Assembly: GCF_005503535.1 (NCBI RefSeq)
Contig: NZ_SCNN01000031.1
Location: 1 to 64,000 of the forward strand
Source of the DNA: Mesorhizobium comanense
Lineage (GTDB): Bacteria > Pseudomonadota > Alphaproteobacteria > Rhizobiales > Rhizobiaceae
Length of the DNA: 64,000 nt
Reading direction: 5' to 3'
Part shown: piece after piece, positions 40,587 through 49,742 of the stretch
Layout: every line of letters begins with the position of its first letter
How positions within the stretch are numbered: the stretch's first letter is position 1
Translations under genes and position numbers: made by a program
The notes under the pieces: model-generated
Databases searched by the model: none
Seen by the model: the letters and a program-made list of their open reading frames with translations, nothing else
What the model was told of the DNA's origin: nothing

Positions 40587-42638
40587 TCAGGCGGCCTTGC
40601 CGTTGGCGTTCATCGCTTCGTCGGCGAGACGGCCGGTGAGTTCGGCCATGTGGTCGAAGGCGGCGCGATAGCTGGCAACCCCCGACGTGGCCGAGCGCAG
40701 TTCGATGATCAGGTCGCCGATCTCGGACTGCGGCATGGTCGCCTCGACGACGTCCCAGCCCGGCCAGCCGGGCCGCGCGTCATAGCCGAGGATCTGGCCG
40801 CGCCGCTGCGGGATCAGCGCGATGATCTTGGAGGTCGCGTCCGACGGCGTGACGATCTCGACCTTCATCACCGGCTCCAAAAGCACCGGCGAACAGGCGG
40901 CCATGCCTTCCTTCATGGCCAGCTTCGCCGCCATCTGGAAGGCCATGTCGGAGGAATCGACCGCATGGTAGGAACCATCGGACAGGTTGACCGCGACGTC
41001 GACGACGGGGAAGCCGAGCGGGCCGGATTTCAGGTAATCGCGCACGCCGGTCTCGACCGACTGGATGTAGGTCTTGGGCACGACACCGCCGGTGATGGTG
41101 TCGGTGAACTGGAAGCCGGAGCCGCGCGGCAGCGGCTTGATCTCCACCACGACATCGCCGAACTGGCCATGGCCGCCCGACTGCTTCTTGTGGCGGCCGC
41201 GCTGCTGCGCCGATTTGCGGATCGTCTCGCGATAGGGCACGGCCGGCGCATGGCCCTCGACCGGGATCTGGTTCTTGCCCTCCAGCCGTTCGCGCACGAC
41301 GCGCAGATGCATCTCGCCGTGGCCCGACAGCACGGTCTCGGCCGAGTCCTGGTTGTGGCGCAGGCTAAGCGAGGGGTCCTCCTCCGCCAGCCGCTGGATG
41401 GCGGCCGACATCTTGACCTCGTCCTTGCGCTCCTTGGGGCGCAGCGCGAAGGCGAAGACCGGCTGCGGCGGTTCGACGTCGAAGAGCTGCCTGCTACCGC
41501 CCTTGGCGGAGGTCAGCGTCTGGCCGGTCTTGACGTCGTCCAGCTTGCCGAGCGCCACGGTGTCGCCGGTCCTGGCGGCGGTGAGCTTGACCTGATCCTT
41601 GCCGAGAAGCTTGTAGACCCCCGACACCTTGGCAGTGCCGCCGCCGGGCAGCCACAGTTCCAGGCCGTCCGCGACCTGGCCGGACAGGATGCGTGACACC
41701 GACAGCTTGCCGCCATGCGGCGTGTGGATGGTCTTCATCACCTGGACCACGGTCGCATTGCCATCGGGCGCGCCGAGCCGCTTGCGGGTCGCGTCGATGT
41801 CGGGCGCGTCGTGGCGGATCGTCTTCAGCAGGCGCAGCACGCCATTGCCCTTCTCGGCGGTGCCGATCAGCACCGGCGTCACCGAGCCGTCGCGCAGGTC
41901 GGCGGCGAGATCGTCGAAGATCGCGTCCTTCGGCGGCTCGATCTCCTCGAGCAGCTGTTCCATCAGATGATCGTCGTGGTCGGCGAGCGTCTCCAGCATG
42001 GAGAAACGCGCTTCCAGTTCGCGCGCCTTGTCGTCGTCCGGTATCCCGGCCACCTCGCTCTCGGCATATTCGCGGTAGATGTAGGCGCGCTCCAGGGCCA
42101 GATCGATCGAGCCGATGACGACGCCATCCTTGCGCAGCGGAATCTGGCGCAGCAGGAGCGGCGCCGAGCTTGCGGGCTGCAGCATCTTCAGCGTGTCTCG
42201 CACGCCCGCGATCGCCTTGTCGACCTTGTTGAGGAAGAGGATGCGCGGCACGCCGAGATCGTCGAGCTTGCGCATGATGAGCTGCAGGGCGGGAATCTTC
42301 TTTTCGTCCGCCTCGGCCACGACCACGGCGACGTCGCAGGCGGCCAGGACTGGCTCGGCCTCGAAGGAGAATTCGATCGAGCCGGGACAGTCGACGAAGG
42401 TGAATTGCTCGCCCATGAATTCGGTGGTGGCGATCGATGCCTCGACGCTCATGGCGTGGGCGCGCGCCTCGGGCGAATGGTCTGAAACGGTGTTGCCCGA
42501 GGAAACCGGGTTCTGGCGCGGAATGGCGCCCGTGCGGGCCAATATGGCTTCGAGAAGTGTCGTCTTACCGCTTGCGAAGGGACCGACTATGGCGATGCAT
42601 TTCGGTCCCGTGCGTCGTCCTCCGGCGCGATTACCCAT
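40587..42638 (-). CDS. Elongation factor G-like translation GTPase
   Basis: A 683-aa EF-G paralogue. The P-loop is GPFASGKTTLLEAI (residues ~19-32) and G3 is DCPG; G4 is NKVD. In place of the canonical RGITI switch I there is HAMSVEASIATTEF, so it belongs to the divergent EF-G-like group rather than main FusA. Domains II-V follow, with QSGGHGQFGDVVVEIKP in domain IV and a normal C-terminus. Function of such paralogues is uncertain; ribosome recycling or stress translation are options. ATG 42638 has GGAGG upstream. Transcribed alone. Confidence 0.88.
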   Translation of the reverse strand: MGNRAGGRRTGPKCIAIVGPFASGKTTLLEAILARTGAIPRQNPVSSGNTVSDHSPEARAHAMSVEASIATTEFMGEQFTFVDCPGSIEFSFEAEPVLAACDVAVVVAEADEKKIPALQLIMRKLDDLGVPRILFLNKVDKAIAGVRDTLKMLQPASSAPLLLRQIPLRKDGVVIGSIDLALERAYIYREYAESEVAGIPDDDKARELEARFSMLETLADHDDHLMEQLLEEIEPPKDAIFDDLAADLRDGSVTPVLIGTAEKGNGVLRLLKTIRHDAPDIDATRKRLGAPDGNATVVQVMKTIHTPHGGKLSVSRILSGQVADGLELWLPGGGTAKVSGVYKLLGKDQVKLTAARTGDTVALGKLDDVKTGQTLTSAKGGSRQLFDVEPPQPVFAFALRPKERKDEVKMSAAIQRLAEEDPSLSLRHNQDSAETVLSGHGEMHLRVVRERLEGKNQIPVEGHAPAVPYRETIRKSAQQRGRHKKQSGGHGQFGDVVVEIKPLPRGSGFQFTDTITGGVVPKTYIQSVETGVRDYLKSGPLGFPVVDVAVNLSDGSYHAVDSSDMAFQMAAKLAMKEGMAACSPVLLEPVMKVEIVTPSDATSKIIALIPQRRGQILGYDARPGWPGWDVVEATMPQSEIGDLIIELRSATSGVASYRAAFDHMAELTGRLADEAMNANGKAA

Positions 42639-42823
42639 GGCTGACCTCCACTCAGGCGTTTCCCTGGGGACCGACTGGCATTCATGGTTCAGGCGAAGGT
42701 CAATCGGTCCTCTAGCGGCGGCCGGCCTGTTCGACCGTCGCGGGCGGGCCTGTTTGCGACCTGCCCGCAATCATCGTCCCACTTGTTTGGCGGGAGGGCA
42801 AGAAAAATAGGAAGCCGGCGCGA

Positions 42824-44353
42824 TCAGGCGCTGAGCGCGAGCGCTTCGGCCGATTGCCGGGCAAGCGTCAGGAGCTTGTCGCGCTGCGCGGGCCGGCCAA
42901 AGAAATAGCCCTGGAAACGGTTGCAGCCGGCGGCCTTGGCGAGCGCGAATTCCTCCTGCGTTTCCACGCCTTCCGCCACGATGGTGACGTCCTGGATGCG
43001 GGCGATCTGCGCCAGCGCCGAAACGAAGATCTGTGCCACCTGGTCGTGCGCGAGGCTGCGGATATAGGAGCGATCGATCTTGATGATGTCGATGGGCAAG
43101 GTCTTGAGATAGTTGAAGCCGCAATGCCCCGTGCCGAAATCGTCGAGCGCGATGTGGAAGCCAAGGCCGCGCAACGCTTCGAGGCGCCGCAGGACCTCCG
43201 GCGAGGCGGCGGTCGCCACGGTCTCGGTGATCTCGATGATGAACTGCGCCGCGGAGCAGCCTGTTTCCTTCAGCACGCGGTCGCACATGGTGACGATCTC
43301 GTCGCGCTTGAGCTGTTCGCCCGAAACGTTGATCGAGATGCGGCGCCCCGGGAAATGGCTGATGTCGGCGCAGGCCCGCTTGAACACCCATTCGCCGAGC
43401 ATGTCGATCAGGGTCGAGCGCTCGGCGATGGTGATGAACTCGGCCGGCGCGATCAGGCCCCGAACCGGATGGCGCCAGCGGATCAGTCCCTCGAGCGCAT
43501 GTGTGGACCCATCGGGGTTGACGATCGGCTGGTAATGCAGCTCGAGTTCGCCGAGATAGATCGCGGCGCGCAGTTCCCGTTCGACCAGGCGCCGGTAGCG
43601 CTTGTCGGACAGCATCTCCTCGTCGAAGACGGTGACGCGGCCGCGGCCCGCCGCCTTGCTCTCATAGAGTGCCAGATCGGCAACGAGCATCAGCTCGGTG
43701 GTGTTCGAGGCGTGGGCTGGCGCCAGCGCCACGCCGACCGAAATGGACAGCGGAATGATCTTGCCCTCATGCGACTTGCCGGCGCGCATGGCGTCAAGCA
43801 ACTGCCGGACATTCCGGTTGATGGCGGTGAGGTCGCTGTGCGGAATGATGACGCCGAATTCGTCGCCGCCCAGACGCCCGACCATGCTGCCAGAGAAGAT
43901 GCGCTCGGAGGTCTTGACCAGATGCGTCAGGGTGAGGTCGCCGAACTGGTGCCCGAACGTGTCGTTGAGCTGTTTGAAATGATCGAGGTCGATCAGCAGC
44001 AGGGTCGCTTCGCGCCTGTCGCGCATGGTGCCGAGGCTGTCGCGCAGCGCTTCCAGGAAATAGCGCCGGGTCATTGCCCCGGTCATCGCGTCCCGGGTCA
44101 GGAAATGATGCTTTTCGGCTTCCGCGGCCTCCGCCGATCGCAGGCGATGGACGATGCTGCTGCGCATGTACATCAGCGCCAGCAAAGCCAGGCCGGTCGC
44201 CAGGGTGGAGATGGCGAAAGCGTTGCTCGAGGGCAGGTGCCGCGATATGTCCAAGGCGCCGAGCGCCGCCGTGCCGATGCTGAGCACGAGCAGCGCCTGG
44301 ATGCCGCGATAGATCCGGCCGCTGTGGTCCTTGATCGTCGCCAGTATGCTCAT
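42824..44353 (-). CDS. Cyclic-di-GMP protein with GGDEF and EAL domains
   Basis: A 509-aa protein. Two N-terminal helices (about residues 15-35 and 44-62) anchor it. The GGDEF domain (about 85-245) has an intact LGGDEFGV motif and a LLLIDLDHFKQLND stretch. The EAL domain (about 260-500) has EGL for EAL, with the Glu kept, FIIEITE, ALDDFGTG and VAEGVET, so both activities may be intact. It likely balances c-di-GMP synthesis and breakdown. ATG 44353 is in front of the first helix. Transcribed alone, divergent from a cupin gene. Confidence 0.93.
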   Translation of the reverse strand: MSILATIKDHSGRIYRGIQALLVLSIGTAALGALDISRHLPSSNAFAISTLATGLALLALMYMRSSIVHRLRSAEAAEAEKHHFLTRDAMTGAMTRRYFLEALRDSLGTMRDRREATLLLIDLDHFKQLNDTFGHQFGDLTLTHLVKTSERIFSGSMVGRLGGDEFGVIIPHSDLTAINRNVRQLLDAMRAGKSHEGKIIPLSISVGVALAPAHASNTTELMLVADLALYESKAAGRGRVTVFDEEMLSDKRYRRLVERELRAAIYLGELELHYQPIVNPDGSTHALEGLIRWRHPVRGLIAPAEFITIAERSTLIDMLGEWVFKRACADISHFPGRRISINVSGEQLKRDEIVTMCDRVLKETGCSAAQFIIEITETVATAASPEVLRRLEALRGLGFHIALDDFGTGHCGFNYLKTLPIDIIKIDRSYIRSLAHDQVAQIFVSALAQIARIQDVTIVAEGVETQEEFALAKAAGCNRFQGYFFGRPAQRDKLLTLARQSAEALALSA

Positions 44354-44597
44354 CCGCCAGCCCCCGCAATGCAGGCTCACGGCTAGTGCGCAGCCGTTAA
44401 GAAGACATTGAATTCGCCATCCTTTTGCCTTGCCGGGCAGTGTCGGGCAGGTTCATGGTTAAGGAGAAAAAACCAGGCTGCCGCGATGGTGGGCGAAACG
44501 TCCGGTTGCGCACCGGCCGATATCGTCCGAGAATGGTTCGTGCCTCGCGGGCGGCGTCGCTGCCTATCCCTTCACACCAGCCAATCAGGGCCAGACG

Positions 44598-44993
44598 ATG
44601 AAGATCATTGCTTGTGGCGGGGTGCCGACGATCATAGCGCCGGACAGGTATTTCACCGGCCGCGTCCTGCAGACACCGATCATCGAGGCAGAGGCGCCGG
44701 CGCGGCTCAGGGCCACGCTGGTGAGTTTCGAACCCGGCGCCCGCACGCATTGGCACACGCACCCGCTCGGCCAGACGCTTTACGTGACGTCGGGCGCCGG
44801 TCTTGCCCAGACCTGGGGCGGCCCGATCCAGGCGATCAGGGCAGGGGATGTCGTCTCCTTCGCGCCCGGCGAGAAGCACTGGCATGGCGCCGCGCCGAAG
44901 GCGGCGATGACGCATATCGCCATGCAGGAAGCCGCGGACGGCGTCCATGTCGACTGGCTGGAAGCGGTTTCCGGCGAGCAGTATGGCGGCTGA
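44598..44993 (+). CDS. Cupin domain protein
   Basis: A 131-aa single-domain cupin. Metal-binding motif 1 is PGARTHWHTHPLGQTLYVTS (residues ~46-65), and motif 2 is FAPGEKHWHGAAPKAAMTHI. Such small cupins include hydroxynitrile-lyase- and carboxymuconolactone-related proteins; activity here is unknown. It converges on the TetR gene 18 bp away. The upstream 244 bp hold the promoters for it and the GGDEF/EAL gene. Confidence 0.88.
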   Translation: MKIIACGGVPTIIAPDRYFTGRVLQTPIIEAEAPARLRATLVSFEPGARTHWHTHPLGQTLYVTSGAGLAQTWGGPIQAIRAGDVVSFAPGEKHWHGAAPKAAMTHIAMQEAADGVHVDWLEAVSGEQYGG

Positions 44994-45011
44994 GCGCAGA
45001 CAGCTTGCCGC

Positions 45012-45635
45012 CTAGCCGGGACGCAGCATCCTGAGGAACAGCGCCGAGAGGTTTTCGGCAAGCTCGCCGCCATCCAGCACGCCTTGCTCGATTGCATGGT
45101 CGACGATGCCGTGCAGTCCGTTGAACAGCACGATGGCGGCCAGATCCGGGTGATCGACCGACCAGGCGCCCGCTCGCGCGCCGGAGGCCAGCAGATCGGA
45201 GAGATCGCCAAGCAGGGGATTGTCGCCCTTCATCTGGCGCTGGTCGGGCCGGTGGTCATGAAAGACGACGTCGTGCAGCTGATAGTCATCGAGATAGGCC
45301 GCGATGCCGGCACTCACGAAGCTTTTCAGCCGCGCGGTCCAGTCTTGCGCCGGGCAAGCTTCGATGGCGCCGTGGATGCGGGCGCGAAATCCGGTGACGA
45401 AGCGCTCGCGCAACGCGGCGACGACGTCCTCCTTGGAGGTGAAATAGAGATAGAAGGTCCCCTTGGCCACGTCGGCGCGGGCGGCGATCTCGTCGATGGT
45501 CGTGGTGCCGACGCCCTTGGCGATGAACAGCGCGGTCGCGGCGCGAAGAATGTCCTCGCGGCGCACCTCGGCCGGCTTGGTGCGGGGTTTCAGCACTTTC
45601 CTGGCAATGACAGGCTTGGGACGTGCGCTCATCAT
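45012..45635 (-). CDS. TetR family transcriptional repressor
   Basis: A 207-aa repressor. The HTH is at residues ~22-70: EDILRAATALFIAKGVGTTT then IDEIAARADVAKGTFYLYFT. The ligand domain follows (about 80-207) with FHDHRPDQRQMKGDNPLLGD. It is divergent from the DHA2 efflux pump, with a perfect 17-bp palindrome in between, the usual arrangement for a drug-responsive TetR. The ligand is unknown. Start ATG 45635 (second Met at 45632). Confidence 0.93.
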   Translation of the reverse strand: MMSARPKPVIARKVLKPRTKPAEVRREDILRAATALFIAKGVGTTTIDEIAARADVAKGTFYLYFTSKEDVVAALRERFVTGFRARIHGAIEACPAQDWTARLKSFVSAGIAAYLDDYQLHDVVFHDHRPDQRQMKGDNPLLGDLSDLLASGARAGAWSVDHPDLAAIVLFNGLHGIVDHAIEQGVLDGGELAENLSALFLRMLRPG

Positions 45636-45736
45636 CCGGTTCTTGGGGCAGGTGTTGGCTCAGTCGCTTTCCTATCCTGCTTCTGGCAGACAAGACAAGC
45701 TTTTTATAATGATTCTAAAATGACTTACTATTATTG

Positions 45737-45753
45737 ACTGACCGTCGGTCAGT
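45737..45753. promoter_or_regulatory. TetR operator palindrome
   Basis: ACTGACCGTCGGTCAGT is a perfect 8-bp inverted repeat about a central T. It lies 7 bp before the efflux-pump ATG at 45761 and 101 bp upstream of the tetR ATG. TGACCG/CGGTCA half-sites are typical of TetR-family operators. Confidence 0.8.
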
Positions 45754-45760
45754 GAGATAG

Positions 45761-47305
45761 ATGGCTGCGAAGCCCGCATATGGATACGTCATGTCGAACC
45801 GTCTGCCTCTCGTCGCCGCCGTCTATCTCGGCTCCTTCGTCGCCCTGCTCGACGTCAGCATCGTCAATGTCGCGCTGCCGACCATCCAGCAGGCGCTGAA
45901 CACCGATTTCGGCGGCCTGCAATGGGTGGTGGATGCCTACACGCTGTGCCTGTCGGCCTTCATGCTGTCTTCGGGTCTCATCGGCGACCGCTATGGCCGC
46001 AAGCGTTCCTGGCTGGCCGGCGTCGGCATCTTCGTGGCCGGCTCGCTGATCTGCGCCGTGGCGCCGAACCTGGCGGTGCTGCTGGCAGGCCGGGTGGTGC
46101 AGGGCGTTGCCGGATCGCTGCTGATACCGGGCGCGCTGTCCATCCTGACGCAGGCTTTCCCCGATCCGCGCGAGCGTGCCGGCGTCATCGGCGGCTGGGC
46201 GTCCTTCGCCGCCATTTCGCTGGTGGTCGGCCCGGTGCTGGGCGGCATCCTGGTGGAGACGGTGGGCTGGCAGAGCATCTTCCTGATCAACCTGCCGCTC
46301 GGCCTGGTCACCATCGTGCTCGGCGCGCTGTCGATCGGCGAGACGGCGCATCCCGAACATGCCCATCTCGACCTTGTCGGGCTGGCGCTCAGCATCGTGT
46401 GGCTGGGTGCGCTGACCTTCGGCCTGATCTCGGCCGGCGAGAATGGCTGGGGCGATGCCAGGACCATCGTGGCGCTGGTCGCCGGCGTCACCGGGCTTGC
46501 GGCCTTCCTCGCCTTCGAGGCGCGCACACCCCGGCCCATGCTGCCGCTCGGACTGTTCGGCGATGTGCGCTTCGCGGTCGCCAACGTCGCCTCCTTTTCA
46601 CTCGGCTTCGCCTCCTACAGCAGCGTCTTCTTCTTCTCCATGTTCCTGCAGCAGGTGCAGGGCTGGTCGCCGACGCAGACCGGCCTGCGTATGGCGCCCG
46701 CCTTCATCGTCCAGATCGTTCTGTCGCCCTGGATCGGCAGGCTGAGCGCGCGCTTTGGCCATTCGGCGCTGATGACGCTGGGCTATGCCGGCATAGGCGT
46801 CTCCATGCTCGGCATGTGCTGGGCCGGGGCGTCGACACCCTATGCGTTTCTCTGCCTCCTGTTCGTCGTCAATGGGATCGGCAATTCGCTGGCGATCCCA
46901 ACAGGCAGCGCCGCCGCCATGTCCTACGCGCCACGCGAACGCTCGGGGATGGTGTCGGCGGTCATCAACGCCACGCGCCAGAGCGGCCTTGCCATCGGCA
47001 TTGCGCTGCTCGGCGCGCTTATGAGCATGCGGGCGACCAGCCTGCTTGCCGGCTATCTCGGCGATGCAGGCGTCGCCAATGCCGATGCGGCGGCCCGGGC
47101 GGCGGTTTCCCGGCACGATTTCGCGACCGACGCCGCGATCGGCGAAAGCGGGGTGCGAGAGCTCTTCGCCACCGCCTATGCCGGCGGCTTCCACGCCGCC
47201 ATGCTGACGGCGGCGATCGTCGCCTTCCTTACCGCCGCGTTGCTGATCACCGTGCTGGCGCCGGCCGAGGCGCGCATGGCCCGGGCGGGCAAGCAGCAGG
47301 CCTAG
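45761..47305 (+). CDS. DHA2-family (EmrB/QacA-like) efflux MFS transporter
   Basis: A 514-aa drug:H+ antiporter with 14 predicted helices. Helix 1 has the motif LGSFVALLDVSIVNVALPTI (typical D1 motif), loop 2-3 is GDRYGRKRSWLAG, and the motif C region is GPVLGGILVETVGWQSIFLI in helix 5. Length fits DHA2. It is controlled by the divergent TetR gene. ATG 45761 was kept, although ATG 45791 is also possible. It ends with an intrinsic terminator at 47325. Confidence 0.93.
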   Translation: MAAKPAYGYVMSNRLPLVAAVYLGSFVALLDVSIVNVALPTIQQALNTDFGGLQWVVDAYTLCLSAFMLSSGLIGDRYGRKRSWLAGVGIFVAGSLICAVAPNLAVLLAGRVVQGVAGSLLIPGALSILTQAFPDPRERAGVIGGWASFAAISLVVGPVLGGILVETVGWQSIFLINLPLGLVTIVLGALSIGETAHPEHAHLDLVGLALSIVWLGALTFGLISAGENGWGDARTIVALVAGVTGLAAFLAFEARTPRPMLPLGLFGDVRFAVANVASFSLGFASYSSVFFFSMFLQQVQGWSPTQTGLRMAPAFIVQIVLSPWIGRLSARFGHSALMTLGYAGIGVSMLGMCWAGASTPYAFLCLLFVVNGIGNSLAIPTGSAAAMSYAPRERSGMVSAVINATRQSGLAIGIALLGALMSMRATSLLAGYLGDAGVANADAAARAAVSRHDFATDAAIGESGVRELFATAYAGGFHAAMLTAAIVAFLTAALLITVLAPAEARMARAGKQQA

Positions 47306-47324
47306 AGCAAGACGGCAACAACAA

Positions 47325-47349
47325 AAAACCCGGCATCGAGCCGGGTTTT
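47325..47349. terminator. Bidirectional intrinsic terminator
   Basis: AAAACCCGGC and GCCGGGTTTT form a perfect 10-bp stem with a 5-nt loop. The stem's A/T ends can act as T-tract on either strand. It serves the convergent efflux pump and aspartate aminotransferase genes. Confidence 0.85.
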
Positions 47350-47376
47350 CCGATGGATCAGTCCGGTTCGGTCCGA

Positions 47377-48579
47377 TCAGGTCAGCGATGCCGTGAAACG
47401 CTGGATGCGCGTGCAGGCCTCTTCCAGCAGCGCGTCGGAAGTGGCGTAGGAGATGCGGAAGTTCGGGCCAAGGCCGAAGGCCGAGCCGAACACCACCGCC
47501 ACGCCCTCGGCCTCGAGCAGTTCGGAGCAGAAGGCCTCGTCGGTGTCGATGACCTTGCCGGCCTTGGTCTTCTTGCCGATCAGCCGCGCGCAGGACGGAT
47601 AGACATAGAAAGCGCCCTCGGGCGAAGGGCAGGTGATGCCGCGCGCCTGGTTCAGCATCGACACCACGAGGTCGCGCCGTCCCTGGAAGATGGCTTTGTT
47701 CTTGGCGATGAAGTCCTGCGGGCCGTTCAGCGCCTCCACGGAAGCCCATTGGGCGATGGTGCAGGCGCCCGAGGTCTGCTGGCCCTGGATCATGTCCATC
47801 GCCTTGATCAGCTGGACAGGGCCGGCGGCATAGCCGATGCGCCAGCCGGTCATGGCATAGGCCTTCGACACGCCGTTCATGGTCAGCGTGCGCTCATAGA
47901 GCTTCGGCTCGACCTCGGCGATGGTCTTGAAGACGAAGTCGCCATAGGTCAGGTGCTCGTACATGTCGTCGGTCAGCGTCCAGACATGCGGATGCTTGAG
48001 CAGCACGTCGGCCAGCGCGCGCAGTTCGCTCTCGGTATAGGCAGCGCCCGACGGGTTGGATGGCGAATTCATCAACAGCCATTTGGTCTTCGGCGTGATC
48101 GCCTTCTCCAGCACCTGCGCCGTCAATTTGAAGCCGTTCTCGATCGATGTGTCGGCGAACACCGAGGTGCCGCCGCAGATCGCCACCATTTCGGGGTAGC
48201 TGACCCAGTAGGGGCGGGGGATGATGACTTCGTCGCCGGGGTTCAGCGTCGCCATGAAGGCGTTGAACAGGATCTGCTTGCCGCCGGTGCCGACAATGGT
48301 CTGCTCCGGCTTGTAGTCGAGATTGTTCTCGCGCTTGAATTTCTTGGCGATCGCCTCGCGCAGCGGCACGATGCCCGAAACCGGCGGGTACTTGGTCTCG
48401 CCGCGGCGGATGGCCTCGATCGCCGCATTCTTGATGTTGTCGGGCGTGTCGAAGTCCGGCTCGCCGGCGCCGAGGCCGATAATGTCACGGCCGGCATTTT
48501 TCAGCTCGCGGGCTTTCTGCGTCACCGCGATGGTGGCGGAAGGCTTTACGCGGGAAAGGGTGTCGGCAAGGAAGGCCAT
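47377..48579 (-). CDS. aatA: Aspartate aminotransferase (pyridoxal phosphate)
   Basis: A 400-aa class I aminotransferase that interconverts aspartate and oxaloacetate with glutamate/2-oxoglutarate. The opening LADTLSRVKPSATIAVTQKA is characteristic of rhizobial AatA. GAGEPDFDTPDNIKNAA, GGKQILFNAFMA, MNSPSNPSGAAYT and the PLP lysine in NGVSKAYAMTGWRIGY are all present. Length is normal. The ATG at 48579 has AAGGAGAG upstream. Transcribed alone. Confidence 0.94.
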   Translation of the reverse strand: MAFLADTLSRVKPSATIAVTQKARELKNAGRDIIGLGAGEPDFDTPDNIKNAAIEAIRRGETKYPPVSGIVPLREAIAKKFKRENNLDYKPEQTIVGTGGKQILFNAFMATLNPGDEVIIPRPYWVSYPEMVAICGGTSVFADTSIENGFKLTAQVLEKAITPKTKWLLMNSPSNPSGAAYTESELRALADVLLKHPHVWTLTDDMYEHLTYGDFVFKTIAEVEPKLYERTLTMNGVSKAYAMTGWRIGYAAGPVQLIKAMDMIQGQQTSGACTIAQWASVEALNGPQDFIAKNKAIFQGRRDLVVSMLNQARGITCPSPEGAFYVYPSCARLIGKKTKAGKVIDTDEAFCSELLEAEGVAVVFGSAFGLGPNFRISYATSDALLEEACTRIQRFTASLT

Positions 48580-48845
48580 GACCTTGTATCTCTCCTTGAG
48601 ATCGGCGCGGCCAGGAGCGGCCGCGGCGCTTCTCATGTCGCATGAATCCCGACAGTGCAAGCCTTGTCGTCTGGGCCAGGTGGGCAGGCGCGGTCAATGA
48701 GCCGTGATTGGGAGCCGTGATCGGGAGCCGTGATTTTGAAGCACGGTCGGGAGCGTCGTCGGCAACAGAAAGTTCATTAACGGGCGGTAGAGGCTTGCAT
48801 GTCAGGATCGCATTCCAATTCCGCCGGTTCGCGGAGCGAGGAACA

Positions 48846-49742
48846 GTGTCGCGCAGCATCGGGCTCGCCCATATCATCCGTCATGATGACGGCACCTCCA
48901 GCGGTGTCTGGGGCATCTATACGCTGCAGAGCGCCTTCCAGCCGATCTTTGCCTTCAACGACGGCAAGCTGTCCGTTGCCGCCTTCGAAGGGCTGATCCG
49001 GCCGTTCCGTGACGGCGAGCCGCAGTCGCCGATGACCTTCTTCTCGACCTGTCCGGCCGCCGACCGCCTGCATATCGAGGCGCTTACCAGGACGCTGCAT
49101 CTGCTGAATGCCGGCGCCTGCCTGCCGCAGGAAGCGTCGATCTTCGTCAATTTCGATCCGTCGGTGTTCACCGAGCGGTCTATCGCCGACAATGCCCTGC
49201 GCGAAATGCGCCTGGTGCTGCACGAGGCCGGCATCGATCCGGGCCGCGTGGTGTGCGAGGTCACCGAGCAGCGGTCGGCGTCGCAGGAGACGCTGCACAG
49301 CTTCGTCGCGGCGCTCAAGGCCAGCGGCTTCCGCATCGCCGTCGATGACTACGGCGCCGACGATTCCGATATCAAGCGCATCAAGGAACTGAAGCCCGAT
49401 ATCGTCAAGTTCGACGCCCACTGGATCACGCAACTGATGGAATCCGGCGCCGGCTTCGCGCTGTTGACCACCATGGTGAGAACCTTCGAGGCGCAAGGCA
49501 TCCGCACCGTGTTCGAGGGCATCGAGGAAGGCTGGCAGCTGGAGCTCGCCGAGAAGTCGGGCGCCTCGATGGTGCAGGGCTACGTGCTGGCCCGCCCGGA
49601 ACTGGCGCCGACAAGTTTCCGCGTCTTCGGCAAGAGCAGCCCGGCGCCGGCCGCCGCCGCCAGCGGTGCGCCGGCAGCGCTGCCTGTCGCTCCGCGTACA
49701 GCCCGGCCGGCCAAGGCCTTCGGGCGCAGGGTGGCGCCATGA
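48846..49742 (+). CDS. EAL domain protein (first of tandem pair)
   Basis: A 298-aa EAL-only protein. The EAL position reads EGL in AAFEGLIRPF (Glu kept). Further elements are IFVNFDPSVF, VVCEVTEQ, AVDDYGADDSD (usual DDFGTG), LKPDIVKFD and VFEGIEE. Most acidic ligands are present, but the loop 6 motif is changed, so PDE activity is uncertain. GTG 48846 was chosen for GAGGAACA upstream. It overlaps the next EAL gene by 4 nt (ATGA). A Pro/Ala-rich tail (last ~40 residues) follows the domain. Confidence 0.85.
   Translation: MSRSIGLAHIIRHDDGTSSGVWGIYTLQSAFQPIFAFNDGKLSVAAFEGLIRPFRDGEPQSPMTFFSTCPAADRLHIEALTRTLHLLNAGACLPQEASIFVNFDPSVFTERSIADNALREMRLVLHEAGIDPGRVVCEVTEQRSASQETLHSFVAALKASGFRIAVDDYGADDSDIKRIKELKPDIVKFDAHWITQLMESGAGFALLTTMVRTFEAQGIRTVFEGIEEGWQLELAEKSGASMVQGYVLARPELAPTSFRVFGKSSPAPAAAASGAPAALPVAPRTARPAKAFGRRVAP

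Noticed and set aside
42854..44386. 510-residue open frame antisense to the GGDEF/EAL gene
   Set aside because: It is a shadow; the opposite strand has intact GGDEF and EAL motifs.
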